From: Streptomyces sp. NBC_01264
GTDB lineage: Bacteria > Actinomycetota > Actinomycetes > Streptomycetales > Streptomycetaceae
Direction: 5' to 3'
DNA: 64,000 bases
Assembly (NCBI RefSeq): GCF_026340675.1
Contig: NZ_JAPEOX010000001.1
Span: 124,001-188,000 of the forward strand
Shown: positions 8,492-17,482 of the stretch, piece after piece
Layout of the letters: each line of letters opens with the position of its first letter
Numbering within the stretch: the first letter of the stretch is position 1
Notes under the pieces: model-generated
The model's input: the letters and a program-made list of their open reading frames with translations, nothing else
The model's database searches: none
What the model was told of the DNA's origin: nothing
Position numbers and translations under genes: made by a program

Positions 8492-10063
8492 TTATCGGGC
8501 GTGCAGTGAGAGATCCAGCGCCGCGATCCTCATCGTCTGCGCGGTGACGAAGAGATCGGTGGTCGTGAAGCGCCGCGTGCCGAGTTCACGGGCCACGAAC
8601 TCACGTACATCTGAGGGTTGCTGTTGGAGCGTCAGTCGTACTGCGGGCGGAATCTCGACGGCTCCGGTGTAGGCGCGAGGGGTTTCGTCCAGACCGGCGG
8701 CTCGGGGCATCTGCCGCAGTGCGTCGACCGTGTGCAGGACCAGTTCCAGCCTCGCCCCACTCGCGAAGCGCACCGTCAGCGGCGTCGCACCCGAAGCCAC
8801 ATGGAACCCGTCGACGTCCGCCACGTAGTCGGCTTCCGCTCCTGTGTACGAGTGGGGCGCCGCGGGGGCCAGGGTGTCCGAGGACCGGTCCTCGGGCGGA
8901 TTGGCCATCAGGGGGCGCTGCAGCGGTTGCTCGGTGGGCACGAACGTCCAGCTCGGGGCGGCCAGGTCTTTCTTCCAGAACCCGGTCCGGCCGTCCTGCA
9001 GACCTTCGACCCGTAGCTGGCGTGACAGCGGGCCGGGCCCGGTCTTGTGTACGGAGATGCGGTCGGTTATCCGGCCGGGAACCTTCGGCTGGCGTGTCCA
9101 CTCATGGGCCGGCAACTGGACCGCGGCGTAGCGGTGGTCGATGCGCGCGGACAGCAGATCCGGTGCGGCGGGGAGCCCACTCTGGTCCTCGTACGAGTAC
9201 CGGAAGAAGACCGTGTTGGCACCGGACATGTCGAAGTCGTACTGGCGCGTGTACAGGTCCCCGAAGCGATTCGTCACGAAGACAGTCGATCCGCTGGCCG
9301 AGAGTTTCACGGCCTGGAAGCGGCCTCCCAGCGGACTCCTGACCTCGTAACTGTGGTCGTTCGGCAGCCACGGGTCCATATACACGATCCTGCTGCCGTC
9401 GCCGGTGAGCGCGTAGACCTGGCTGACTTTGGCGGGTTCGATGTGGTGGTCGTTGCCGAAGCCGTCGCGCCAGCGCTGGTCCTCCCGGGCCGAGATGACT
9501 GACCACGACCAGTCGATCGTATTCGGCGGCAGCAGGTGCCCACCGCCCAGCCACAGGGGCGTTCCGTACCGGCTGGTCCAGTTCCACATCCGAGGTGACG
9601 TCAGAGCGTTGTCCATCGTGTACAGCGCGCCCGCCCGGTCGGTAGCAAGCAGTTCGTCGTCGTCCACCGAGATGCCGGCGATCTGGCCCTTGAGACAGTC
9701 GGGCAGCGGTACCGCTCTCCATCCACCCTGCTGATCGCGTGGCTTCACGTAGATGTGGCCGTCAGTGAGGGCGAAGGCCCAGATCCTGTTGAAACTCGCA
9801 TGCGTGGTCCGGAAGCGCACGTCATCTGGTAGACCAGCCGTGAGCGGTGCGGCGGACAGTTCAACGAGCCCGGCGGCTCCGCCGCTCGGCATGTCGGCCA
9901 GTCCCGCGGTACCGAAGGGGACGCAGGCCAGCGCCTGCTGGGCAGCCACCGCCACCGGCGCGGTCGCCACCGCGCCGGTGGCGAGGAGGGAGAGGGCAAG
10001 GGGAGGGATGCACCATCTCCACGAATTCGCGGTCAAACCGTCCTCCAGTCCTGCGCACCGCAT
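8492..10063 (-). CDS. secreted protein of unknown function, possibly beta-propeller
   Basis: A 523-residue protein with an N-terminal Sec signal (hydrophobic stretch IPPLALSLLATGAVATAPVA around residues 19-38, then AQQALA). The mature part contains repeated aromatic, beta-rich segments such as RIWAFALTDGHIYVKP, GSRIVYMDPWLPNDHSYEV and DLYTRQYDFDM, which look like propeller blades, and a separate C-terminal region from about residue 420. No catalytic motif was recognised. ATG 10063 is chosen because the open frame further upstream (to 10858) only reads the antisense strand of an IS remnant. It is probably monocistronic. I cannot assign a family. Confidence 0.7.
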   Translation of the reverse strand: MRCAGLEDGLTANSWRWCIPPLALSLLATGAVATAPVAVAAQQALACVPFGTAGLADMPSGGAAGLVELSAAPLTAGLPDDVRFRTTHASFNRIWAFALTDGHIYVKPRDQQGGWRAVPLPDCLKGQIAGISVDDDELLATDRAGALYTMDNALTSPRMWNWTSRYGTPLWLGGGHLLPPNTIDWSWSVISAREDQRWRDGFGNDHHIEPAKVSQVYALTGDGSRIVYMDPWLPNDHSYEVRSPLGGRFQAVKLSASGSTVFVTNRFGDLYTRQYDFDMSGANTVFFRYSYEDQSGLPAAPDLLSARIDHRYAAVQLPAHEWTRQPKVPGRITDRISVHKTGPGPLSRQLRVEGLQDGRTGFWKKDLAAPSWTFVPTEQPLQRPLMANPPEDRSSDTLAPAAPHSYTGAEADYVADVDGFHVASGATPLTVRFASGARLELVLHTVDALRQMPRAAGLDETPRAYTGAVEIPPAVRLTLQQQPSDVREFVARELGTRRFTTTDLFVTAQTMRIAALDLSLHAR

Positions 10064-10313
10064 CCGGCGCGCATGGTGAGTGCAGCTCCAACCTCGGTGC
10101 CCCGTCGCGGGCTGATCCGAGCTGCTGAGCAGGGCACTTATCGTGGCCTCCCAGGACCTCCTGCGCACACACTCCATGTCACCGTTCGAGGACGAGTGGC
10201 CGGATTCGGCTGTCGTCGCGCTGCATCGTGTGCAGCACCAAGGCAGTCGAGCCCAGCCCGACGGAACTGCCCGAGCGTGACCGCCGCTCTGAGCGCGTCC
10301 ACCGGGCGGTCTA

Positions 10314-10814
10314 ACGGGGTGCAGAAGTACCTGTGGCGAACTGTGGACGCCAGCGGCAACGTCCTGGACATCCTGGTCCAGGGGCGGCGTGACAAGGCTG
10401 CTGGATGAAGGACACGGGGACGGTGCCGCGGGTGGTCGTGACCGACAAGCTGAAGTCGTACGGGGGCGGTGCACCGTGAGGTGATGCCCTTGGTGGAGCA
10501 CCGTGCGCACAAGGGTTTGAACAACCGGGCGGAGAACTCCCACCAGCCAACGAGGCAGCGGGAACATGCGATGAAAGGCTTCCGCAGCATGGGCGGAGCG
10601 CAGCGGTTCCTGGCCGCGTTCACCGGGATCTCGCCTCATTTCCGGCCTCACCGGCACCTGATGACCGCCGCCCGGTACCGCCTCGAAATGATGATCCGCT
10701 TCACCATCTGGAACCACATCACCGGCGTGCCCGCCGCAGCCTGAACCATGCCTGCCACCGGACCTCAGCCCACCCGCCATCAACCGATCACACCACTGAC
10801 AACGTGACGGTGCC
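10314..10814 (+). mobile_element. IS6-like element, copy B (5'-truncated remnant)
   Basis: Transposase fragments VQKYLWRTVDASGNVLDILV, then TVPRVVVTDKLKSYG, then HKGLNNRAENSHQPTRQREH to the C-terminus are split over three frames and end with TGA at 10742. The right terminal repeat (ACTGACAACGTGACGGTGCC) closes at 10814. The N-terminal third and left end are missing, and a deletion removes residues between KAAG and the DTGTVP segment. It ends 18 bp before the Rieske oxygenase start codon. The 250 bp between this remnant and the secreted-protein start show no gene. Confidence 0.8.
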
Positions 10815-10832
10815 CTGCCATAGGATCTTGAC

Positions 10833-11897
10833 ATGTATATGCGTCGCAGACATGACAAAGGCAGGGTCGCTGCGTTGCCCCGCGACCCGAGAGCCGACGC
10901 CTACCCGATGCCGGCCTATCCGCACGGCTGGTACGCGGTACTGCGCAGCGGCGAGCTCCGCCGGGACGCCGTCGTCAGCCTCCACTACTTCGGACGGGCC
11001 CTGATCGCTTTTCGCGACGCCGACGGACGGGCCGCCGTACGGGATGCGCACTGCCCCCACTACGGCGCACACCTTGGTGTCGGAGGCAAGCTGGTCGACG
11101 GCACGGTGCAGTGCCCATTCCACGGGTGGAGGTTCGGCCCCGACGGGAGGTGTGTCGAGGCGCCCTTCGCACCGCGGATACCGAAGGTGTCCATCGGCGG
11201 CTTCCCTGTGCGCGAGCACAGCGGGCTCGTCTTCGTCTATGCGGGACCAGGGGAACCCGCCTGGGAGGTGCCGGAGATACCGGAAACCCTGTCGCGGCGG
11301 TTCGCGAAGCCGATCGACGACGCCTGCCGGGCGCGCATCCACATCCAGGAGATGCGCGAGAACATCGTGGACGAGTCCCACTTCCAGTTCATCCACGGCC
11401 AGCGCGAGCCCCTCGTCCAGGACTGGCAGGCCGACGGCCCCCTCGCCGAAGCGCGCGGCCGCATCAGTCGACGCATCTTCGGCCGCGACATCGACAACTC
11501 CTTCGACGCTTTCATGTACGGCCCGGGAGTCATGGTGGTCCGCACGCAGGGCCCAGTCGTCTCACTCACCGCCGTCGCCCTGACCACACCAGTGGACGAG
11601 CGCACGAGCGAGATGCGGATGCTGTACTACATCCGCAAACCGCGTCGGCTGCCCTTCCTCACCCCCTGCCTCAAACTTGCCTTCCGGGCCGAAGCCCTGG
11701 GCGAGGTGCGCGACGAGGTGCGGATCTGGGACCACAAGATCCACCAGCCGCGCCCGGTCCTGCTCCCGCACGAGAAGGGCATCAGGACCCTGCGCCGCTG
11801 GTACGAGCAGTTCTACTCCCCGGACTTCGCAGCCGCCCCCGGCCCTACCCCTGCCGCGCCACCGTGTGCGGAGCATGGGCGAAACGTTGGAGACTGA
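10833..11897 (+). CDS. Rieske non-heme iron oxygenase (KshA/steroid-oxygenase-like)
   Basis: The 354-residue protein has an N-terminal Rieske 2Fe-2S domain with C74-x-H76 (CPHYGAHLG) and C94-x2-H97 (CPFHGWRFG). The catalytic domain carries the mononuclear-iron triad start D180-x2-H183-x4-H188 (IVDESHFQFIH). This layout matches oxygenase subunits of the 3-ketosteroid 9-alpha-hydroxylase/DAF-36 group rather than ring-hydroxylating dioxygenase alpha subunits. No reductase or ferredoxin gene is nearby, so electrons must come from elsewhere. The start codon ATG 10833 follows an IS6-like terminal repeat by only 18 bp, so the native promoter is probably lost or replaced. The last 20 residues are proline/alanine-rich and may be altered by the adjoining ISL3 DNA. 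The substrate is unknown. Confidence 0.85.
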   Translation: MYMRRRHDKGRVAALPRDPRADAYPMPAYPHGWYAVLRSGELRRDAVVSLHYFGRALIAFRDADGRAAVRDAHCPHYGAHLGVGGKLVDGTVQCPFHGWRFGPDGRCVEAPFAPRIPKVSIGGFPVREHSGLVFVYAGPGEPAWEVPEIPETLSRRFAKPIDDACRARIHIQEMRENIVDESHFQFIHGQREPLVQDWQADGPLAEARGRISRRIFGRDIDNSFDAFMYGPGVMVVRTQGPVVSLTAVALTTPVDERTSEMRMLYYIRKPRRLPFLTPCLKLAFRAEALGEVRDEVRIWDHKIHQPRPVLLPHEKGIRTLRRWYEQFYSPDFAAAPGPTPAAPPCAEHGRNVGD

Positions 11898-12013
11898 TTT
11901 CTTCGGGGTGGTTGGGGGTCTGGCCCAGGTTCTGTGGTCAGTAACGCTGGGTGATGGATTCCTCGGGGCAGTGGCGGTTGGAGATCGTCCGGATCTCGTA
12001 GGGGCAGTGCCCC

Positions 12014-12573
12014 ATGTGGCTGACTGTGCCGCAGATAGAGGTCGTTCATGCCGAGGCGTCAGGTCCCGTGGTACGGATCGAGGCCAAGCTCGCCACAACG
12101 GGTGCCGTGTGCCCAGGCTGCGGGGCGTTCTCGGAGCGCGTGCATGGCTCCTACCTGAGGTTTCCGTCGGATCTACCCAGTTGCGGACGGCCGGTGGTGG
12201 TGTCGTTACGGGTGCGCCGGTTCGCCTGCGGGCAGGGGGCGTGTCCGCGGCGGACGTTCGTCGAGCAGGCGGACGGGCTGACCCGCCGGAACGGTCAGGT
12301 CACCGAGCGGCAGCGTGCGTCGGTCGCCGGCCTCGGTCTGGCCCTGGCGGGGCGGGCCGGCGCGCGGATGGCCGTGCTTCTGGGTATCCGCGCGAGCCGT
12401 AGCACTCTGCTGCGGCGTGTGATGGATCTGCCCGACCCGGCCGTCGGCACCCCGGAGGCGGTCGGGGTCGACGACTTCGCACTGCGCCGGGGCCATGTCT
12501 ACGGCACGGTGATCACGAACGCGGTCACCCATCAGGTGCTGGACCTGCTCCCGGACCGTGACGCGGCCACGCT
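12014..12573 (+). pseudogene. ISL3-family transposase, truncated by IS6-like copy C
   Basis: About 187 codons of an ISL3 transposase remain. They include the N-terminal zinc-binding motif ([15 protein letters not shown] ... [11 protein letters not shown]), the helix-turn-helix region ([14 protein letters not shown]) and the first catalytic aspartate region ([18 protein letters not shown]). The frame stops making sense at DRDAATLA, exactly where the IS6-like left end begins (12574). The C-terminal half with the other catalytic residues is absent from the window. The true start could lie further upstream than ATG 12014. Confidence 0.88.
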
Positions 12574-13447
12574 GGCACTGTCACGTTGTCGGTGGCGGTC
12601 TGGGATGATCTTTGGGCTGTCCGTCTGGGGAGGGGATCCGTTCGTGTCGTCTGTGGTGCCGTCGTACAAGAATCACCGCTACCCGGCCGAGATCGTCGCG
12701 CATTGTGTGGCTTTACTTCCGTTTCCCGCTGGGCTTCCGTGAGGTGGAGGAGATGATGCTCGAGCGCGGCGTGGTCGTCTCCTGCGAGAGCATCCGCCGG
12801 TGGTGTCTGAAGTTCGGCCAGACCTACGCCAACAGCCTGCGCCGGCGGCGCCCGCGACCCGGCGACAAGTGGCACCTGGACGAGGTGTTCATCAGGATCG
12901 GCGGGGTGCACAAGTACTTGTGGCGGGCCGTCGATGCCGACGGCAACGTCCTGGACATCCTGGTCCAGAACCGGCGTGACAGGGCTGCGGCCAGGTGTTT
13001 CTTCCGCCGGCTCCCCACCACCACCGGGCAGGTCCCGAGGGTGATCGTCACCGACAAGCCCGCCTCCTACGGGGCTGCACACAGTGAGGTGATGTCCTCG
13101 GTCGAACACCGCTCTCACAAGGGTTTGAACAACCGGGCGGAGAACTCCCACCAGCCGACGAGGCAGCGCGAACATGCGATGAAAGGCTTCCGCAGCATGG
13201 GCGGAGCGCAAAGGTTCCTGGCCGCCTTCACCGGAATCTCACCCCACTTCCGACCTCACCAGCATCTCATGACCGCTGGCCGCCACCGCCTCGAAATGAT
13301 CATCCGCTTCACCATCTGGAACCACATCACCGGGTCCGCCGGCATGTCCGCCGTGGCCTGAGAAGCGGGACGCGGAAGGCCCCGACACGCCCTGACATGC
13401 CCTGACATGCCATCAAACGATCACACCACCGACAACGTGACAGCACC
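12574..13447 (+). mobile_element. IS6-like element, copy C (most complete)
   Basis: The element runs from the left end GGCACTGTCACGTTGTCGG to the right end CGACAACGTGACAGCACC. The shared inverted-repeat core is 18 bp (12578-12595 and 13426-13443). At about 874 bp it has the normal size for IS6 elements. It interrupts the ISL3 transposase on its left. The flanking octamers do not match, so no target duplication is visible, which suggests later rearrangement between copies. Confidence 0.85.
12605..13361 (+). pseudogene. IS6-family transposase with 2-base deletion
   Basis: The N-terminal frame from ATG 12605 (MIFGLSVW..., [15 protein letters not shown]) breaks near 12705. It resumes in the next frame as [20 protein letters not shown] and continues to the end. 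Comparison with copy A shows that a TG unit is missing from a TGTGTGTGG run, a typical slippage deletion. Downstream everything is intact: DEVFIRIGG with the first Asp region, IVTDK with the second, and the glutamate in NNRAENSHQPTRQREH. Apart from this lesion it would be a normal transposase of about 250 residues. Confidence 0.85.
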
Positions 13448-13946
13448 CCCGGCACGGCCAGATCCACATCCGCGGCGCTACAGACGCTCATATAGCGAAG
13501 AACGGGCAGAAAAACCGACGAAATATCGCCATGTTCGATTCAAGGCGTTCGGAGCTGGGAAGTTGCGGCGCAAGACGATCATCACTCACGGCTCTTTCGC
13601 CCCCTACCGGCCTGGATTCCCAGGTCGATGCCCATGTGGGCGGGTGGATGCTTCATGTCGTCACGTCGGGCCGCGGTAGAACCGGATGGCCGTCCGGGGG
13701 TGGTCGGGCGAGGAGTGGGAGGCCGGAGGTGGAGGGGTAAATTCCGGGATAGGGGCAGCTCGGGGCGGTGTGGGCACCGCAGGTGGCGACCGGTCTTCAG
13801 GTGGCCGAAAGTCGCTGTCGGGATTGGCTGGCGGAAGATTCCTACTGCACGGTAACTAAGTCGCGGTTCGGGTAGGCCCCATCCCTACGGACGGCGGCAT
13901 CTTTTCCCGTTCGAGCGGAACCTTCCGCAGCTAGAAGAGGTAGATC
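13448..13946. other. intergenic stretch without recognisable gene
   Basis: About 500 bp. The first part (to about 13560) is less GC-rich than its surroundings and its open frames have no recognisable product. The end holds the likely promoter and AAGAGG ribosome-binding region of the gene at 13947. Confidence 0.5.
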
Positions 13947-14597
13947 GTGCGTACCGCTTTCATGTCCCTGACCACTGTCGCGGCTTCCGTGGCCGCCGTT
14001 GGATTCTTTGGTCTCCAGTCCGCTCAGGCGGCGCCCTCCGAGGCGGCGTCTTCCCAGACGGCAGCCTGTGCCGTGCAGCCGCGGCAGGTGGTGACCACCC
14101 CCGACCACTACGCCCTCACCAACCTGCGCGCCGACTACCGCCTGGACACCCCGACGACCAACGCCTATGCCTCATACAAGCTGGACGGTGAGCCCCAGGG
14201 GTGCAATGGAGGGGTCTTCTTCGCCCTCGACCTCGTCACCCGCAACCTGGTGCCGATGACGAACAGGGCGACCTCCACGCCGGACTGGAACACCGTCAGC
14301 TTCCGGATGACGGCAGGTCAGCGACTCGTGCAGGTGATGTACGGCGACCCCGCCAACCCCTGGGCCGGTACATTCGTCGGATCCGCGGCCAAACTCCTTG
14401 CCACCGACCTCCAGACCTACACCGCAACAGCCGGCAACCCCGTAGCCGCCCTCGCCGAAGCCCGCCGCCTGATGAACACCGACGTCACCACCGGCCGCTT
14501 CACCCAGTGCACCGAAACCACCAACACCTCCGGCTGGGTCAAGGTCGCGGGCCGCCCCGCGAACGGAACGGCCACCGTCCACGCCACCTGCAACTAG
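13947..14597 (+). CDS. small secreted protein of unknown function
   Basis: A 216-residue protein with a clear Sec signal peptide (MRTAFMSLTTVAASVAAVGF, cleavage likely after AQAA near residue 29). The mature chain has four cysteines (in AACAVQ, PQGCNGG, TQCTET and the final HATCN) that could form two disulfides. No catalytic motif or family was recognised. The start is GTG 13947, preceded by an AGAAGAGG sequence. Its TAG stop codon coincides with the CTAG target duplication of the IS5 element inserted at 14598. The reading frame was not changed by either insertion there, because the TAG was already part of the original site. Confidence 0.75.
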   Translation: MRTAFMSLTTVAASVAAVGFFGLQSAQAAPSEAASSQTAACAVQPRQVVTTPDHYALTNLRADYRLDTPTTNAYASYKLDGEPQGCNGGVFFALDLVTRNLVPMTNRATSTPDWNTVSFRMTAGQRLVQVMYGDPANPWAGTFVGSAAKLLATDLQTYTATAGNPVAALAEARRLMNTDVTTGRFTQCTETTNTSGWVKVAGRPANGTATVHATCN

Positions 14598-15485
14598 GGC
14601 GTGTCCGCAATGTCGATCGGTCGTTACTCCGTTCGTTGTGCGACGTCATGAACTGACTGATCAGGCCTGGGATGTCATCGGGCCGTTGCTGGCTCCGCCC
14701 CGGATGGGTCGTCCGGTGCGAGACCGGCGTCAGGTCCTCAACGGGATCCTGTGGAAGCTGTCCACGGGTGCGGCCTGGCGGGATCTGCCGGAACGGTATG
14801 GGCCGTGGAAGACGGTCTATGAACGGTTCCGCCGCTGGTCAGCCGACGGAACCTGGGACCGGCTCCTGGCCCACGTCCAGCAGCACGCGGATGCGATCGG
14901 CGAGGTCGACTGGACGATCGTCTGCGTCGACTCGACGATCGTGCGAGCTCACCAGCACGCAGCCGGGGCCCGAAAAGGGGGCCCTGGACCGGCGAAGCAC
15001 TCGGACGCTCCCGCGGCGGACTGAGCACGAAAATCCACCTCTCCTGCGACGGGCAGGGCCGGCCTCTCGCGTTCACGATCACCGGCGGGAACGTGAACGA
15101 CTGCACGCAGTTCGAGCCGGTCATGGCCCGCATCCGCATCAAACGGTGCGGGCCCGGCCGGCCCCGCACCCGGCCGGAGCGGGTGGTCGGCGACAAGGGC
15201 TACTCGTCCCGCAAGATCCGCTCCTACCTGCGGCGACGCGGCATCGCCTGCACGATCCCCGAGCGCGTCGACCAGATCAGCGGGCGTATGCGGCGCGGCG
15301 AGAGCCTGTGCCGTTTCGACCGTGCGGTCTACCGGCGCCGCAACGTCGTCGAACGCTGCTTCAACCGGCTCAAGCAGAACAAGGCCCTCGCCACCCGCTA
15401 CGACAAACGAGCCCGCCACTACAAAGCCCTGGTCACCCTTGCCTGCCTACGGCTATGGCTCCCCAACTGACATTGCGGACACGCC
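14598..15485 (+). mobile_element. complete IS5-family (IS427-like) element, 888 bp
   Basis: Perfect terminal inverted repeats (GGCGTGTCCGCAATGTC at 14598 and its complement ending 15485) are flanked by the 4-bp duplication CTAG at 14594-14597 and 15486-15489. CTAG (YTAR) is the known IS5-group target. The insertion sits in the CTAG formed by the left end of the IS630 element, so it arrived after that element. Confidence 0.93.
14638..15470 (+). CDS. IS5-family transposase, two-frame (probable -1 frameshift)
   Basis: The first frame, from GTG 14638, encodes the DUF4096-like N-terminus (HELTDQAWDVIGPLL...GAAWRDLPERYGPWKTVYERF) and the first catalytic Asp (VDSTIVRAHQHAAG). The second frame, shifted by -1, begins around GEALGRSRGGLSTKIHLS and carries the second Asp (VGDKGYSSRK) and the Glu (ERCFNRLKQNKAL), ending at 15470. 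The join lies in a CGAAAAGGGGGCC stretch near 14973-14985, a plausible slippery site. IS427-group elements normally use such a shift. With perfect ends and duplication, the element may be active. Confidence 0.85.
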
Positions 15486-15488
15486 CTA

Positions 15489-16659
15489 GTGTCTCGTGAT
15501 TCCGTCGGCGTTACTTGATCTTGTGTGGCAGGGTTGCTTGGTGTGGAGCTCTCCGTAGAACAGGCCGCCGTGTTGCGGGAGTTGGTGAACAGCCGGGATG
15601 TACCCGCCGACATAGCGACGCGGGGCCGGATCGTGCTGTGGTCGAGCGAAGGCCGTCGCCGCAAGGACATTGCTGAACTGCTTGGCGTATCGCTGCCGAC
15701 GGTGGACCGCTGGAAGCGGCGTTATGCCGAGCTCGGACTGGCCGGGCTGGAAGGCGACCGGCCCGGCGGAGCCCGGGAGCAAGTGCCGGCGCGGGTGCGG
15801 GCCCGCGTGATCGCGCTGACGCGCATGACGCCGCCGGACGGCACCGGCCTTTCGCACTGGTCCACGCGCGAGTTGGCGAAGTACCTGAGGCGGACCGAGA
15901 ACATCACCGTGTCTTGGCACTACATCGCGCGGATCTGGCGGGAGGAGAACCTGAAGCCGCACCGCTCCGGCACCTTCAAGCTTTCGAAAGACCCCGCGTT
16001 CGCGGCGAAAGTGGCCGATGTGATCGGCCTGTATCTGGCCCCGCCGGGCGGCGCGGTGGTCCTCTCGATCGACGAGAAGACGCAGATCCAGGCGCTGGAC
16101 CGGACCCAGCCGGTGCTGCCGGTCGTCTTCGCGGCGAGCGAGAAGCGCACCGCCGACTACGTCCGGCACGGCACCACGAATCTGTTCGCCGCCCTGAACG
16201 TGATCACCGGCGAAGTACTTGGCGAGTGCAAGCCGACCCGGAACGGCAGGGATTTCCTGGCCTTCCTGAAGAAGGCGGTGAAGCCGCACGCCGGGCAGGA
16301 CATCCACGTCGTCCTGGACAACCTCTCCACGCACACCACCCCGGAGGTCAAGGAGTGGCTGGCCAAGAACCCGCACGTCCACTTCCATTTCACCCCCGTC
16401 GGCTCCTCGTGGCTGAACCAGATCGAGATCTGGTTCGGAATCCTGACCCGGCAGTCCATCCGACGCGGCACGTTCTCCAGCGTCAACGTCCTGATCGCGC
16501 AGATCCGTGACTACATCAGCTCCTGGAACGCGACGGCGAAGCCGTTCACCTGGACCGCGACTGCCGGCGAGATCCTTGCGAAGGTCAGACTCGTCGCGAC
16601 CAACGTGAAGAAACTTGTCAATAACAACTCGAACTGACATGAACAGGATCACGAGACAC
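15489..16659 (+). mobile_element. complete IS630-family element, 1171 bp
   Basis: Terminal repeats GTGTCTCGTGAT and ATCACGAGACAC abut TA dinucleotides at 15487-15488 and 16660-16661, the duplicated TA expected for IS630/Tc1-type insertion. Removing both this element and the nested IS5 element rejoins AAC-TAG directly to GAACTTTTCG. Confidence 0.92.
15525..16637 (+). CDS. IS630-family transposase
   Basis: This 370-residue protein has a full-length IS630/Tc1-mariner layout. An N-terminal HTH (RKDIAELLGVSLPTVDRWKRR) is followed by a second HTH/winged region and a DDE domain. The DDE residues are in VVLSIDEKTQIQALD (Asp), IHVVLDNLSTHT (Asp) and WLNQIEIWFG (Glu). The start codon is GTG 15525, 36 bp inside the left end. 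No lesion is visible, so it should be functional. It is encoded in the same direction as the IS5 transposase nested at its left end. Confidence 0.93.
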   Translation: MAGLLGVELSVEQAAVLRELVNSRDVPADIATRGRIVLWSSEGRRRKDIAELLGVSLPTVDRWKRRYAELGLAGLEGDRPGGAREQVPARVRARVIALTRMTPPDGTGLSHWSTRELAKYLRRTENITVSWHYIARIWREENLKPHRSGTFKLSKDPAFAAKVADVIGLYLAPPGGAVVLSIDEKTQIQALDRTQPVLPVVFAASEKRTADYVRHGTTNLFAALNVITGEVLGECKPTRNGRDFLAFLKKAVKPHAGQDIHVVLDNLSTHTTPEVKEWLAKNPHVHFHFTPVGSSWLNQIEIWFGILTRQSIRRGTFSSVNVLIAQIRDYISSWNATAKPFTWTATAGEILAKVRLVATNVKKLVNNNSN

Positions 16660-16786
16660 TAGGAACTTTTCGGGGGCTCTATCAGGATTCAGGCTCTTAG
16701 AGCGTCCGCCAGTAGGTGGGTGAAGTGGTGCAGGCACGGTCCCCGATCATGGCGTTCTTCACGCTTCATGATCACTCGGGGTGTAC

Positions 16787-17284
16787 ATGCCTGCTGTCCC
16801 ATCATGCCTGCTCAAGCCCGTCCGCGACCAGTTCCTGGCGCTGCTGCCTGACCGTGAGGAGCGTCATCCGCTGGGCTGTCACAACCCGTGGATAGCCGAC
16901 GAGGTCGTCTTCGACCGCCTGGTACAGGTCCTCATCTTCGGCTGCGGATACGAACGCGCGGCCGACGAGTAATGCTCCGCCACGACGCTGCGGCGCCGCC
17001 GGGACGAGTGGATCAAGCTGGGAGTCATGGAGGAGCTGCGGCTGCTGGTTCTGTCCGCCTACGACCGTGTGATCGACCTGGACCTGGACCACCTCATCGC
17101 GGACGGCTGCATCACGAAGGCCCCCTCCGGTGGTGAGTGCGCCGGCAGGAGCCCCGTCGACCGCGGTAAACAAGGCCTCAAACGCTCGCAGTTGACCGAA
17201 GCACAGGGAATACCCCTGGTCACCGAGCCCGCACCCGCGAACATCCGTGACCACACTCTCCTGCCCGCCACCCTGGACGCGTAC
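16787..17284 (+). pseudogene. IS5-family transposase remnant with internal stop
   Basis: The frame encodes HPLGCHNPWIADEVVFDRLV...FGCGYERAADE, then a TAA near 16970 where relatives read ADESCSATTLRRRRDEW. It continues in the same frame through LDHLIADGCITKAPSGGECA and GRSPVDRGKQGLKRS to TLDA. There it is cut by IS6-like copy D at about 17285. The nonsense codon and the loss of the C-terminal third make it inactive. It differs from the intact IS5 element at 14598 in sequence and subgroup. Confidence 0.85.
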
Positions 17285-17475
17285 GGTGGTGTGATCGTTT
17301 GGTGGCGCGTCAGGGTGTGCCGAGGTTTTCCGTGGCCCGCTGCTCAGGCCGTGGCGGGCAGGCTGGCGACGCCGGTGATGTGGTTCCAGATGCTGAAGCG
17401 GACCCTCATTTCGAAGCGGTGGCGTCCTGCGATCATCAGGTGCCGGTGGGGGCGGAAGTGGGGTGAGATCCCGGT
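17285..17475 (-). mobile_element. IS6-like element, copy D (end fragment)
   Basis: The fragment matches the transposase C-terminal end of copy A. Read on the minus strand it covers GISPHFRPHRHLM and the region coding RFSIWNHITG to the element end near 17285. It is cut at GATCCCGGTG by the end of an IS3 element (17483). Less than 200 bp survive. Confidence 0.75.
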
Positions 17476-17482
17476 GGGGCCT

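Noticed and set aside
10064..10858. N-terminal extension of the secreted protein (start at 10858).
   Set aside because: The extra 265 codons read the antisense strand of an IS6-like remnant, and a normal signal peptide begins right after ATG 10063.
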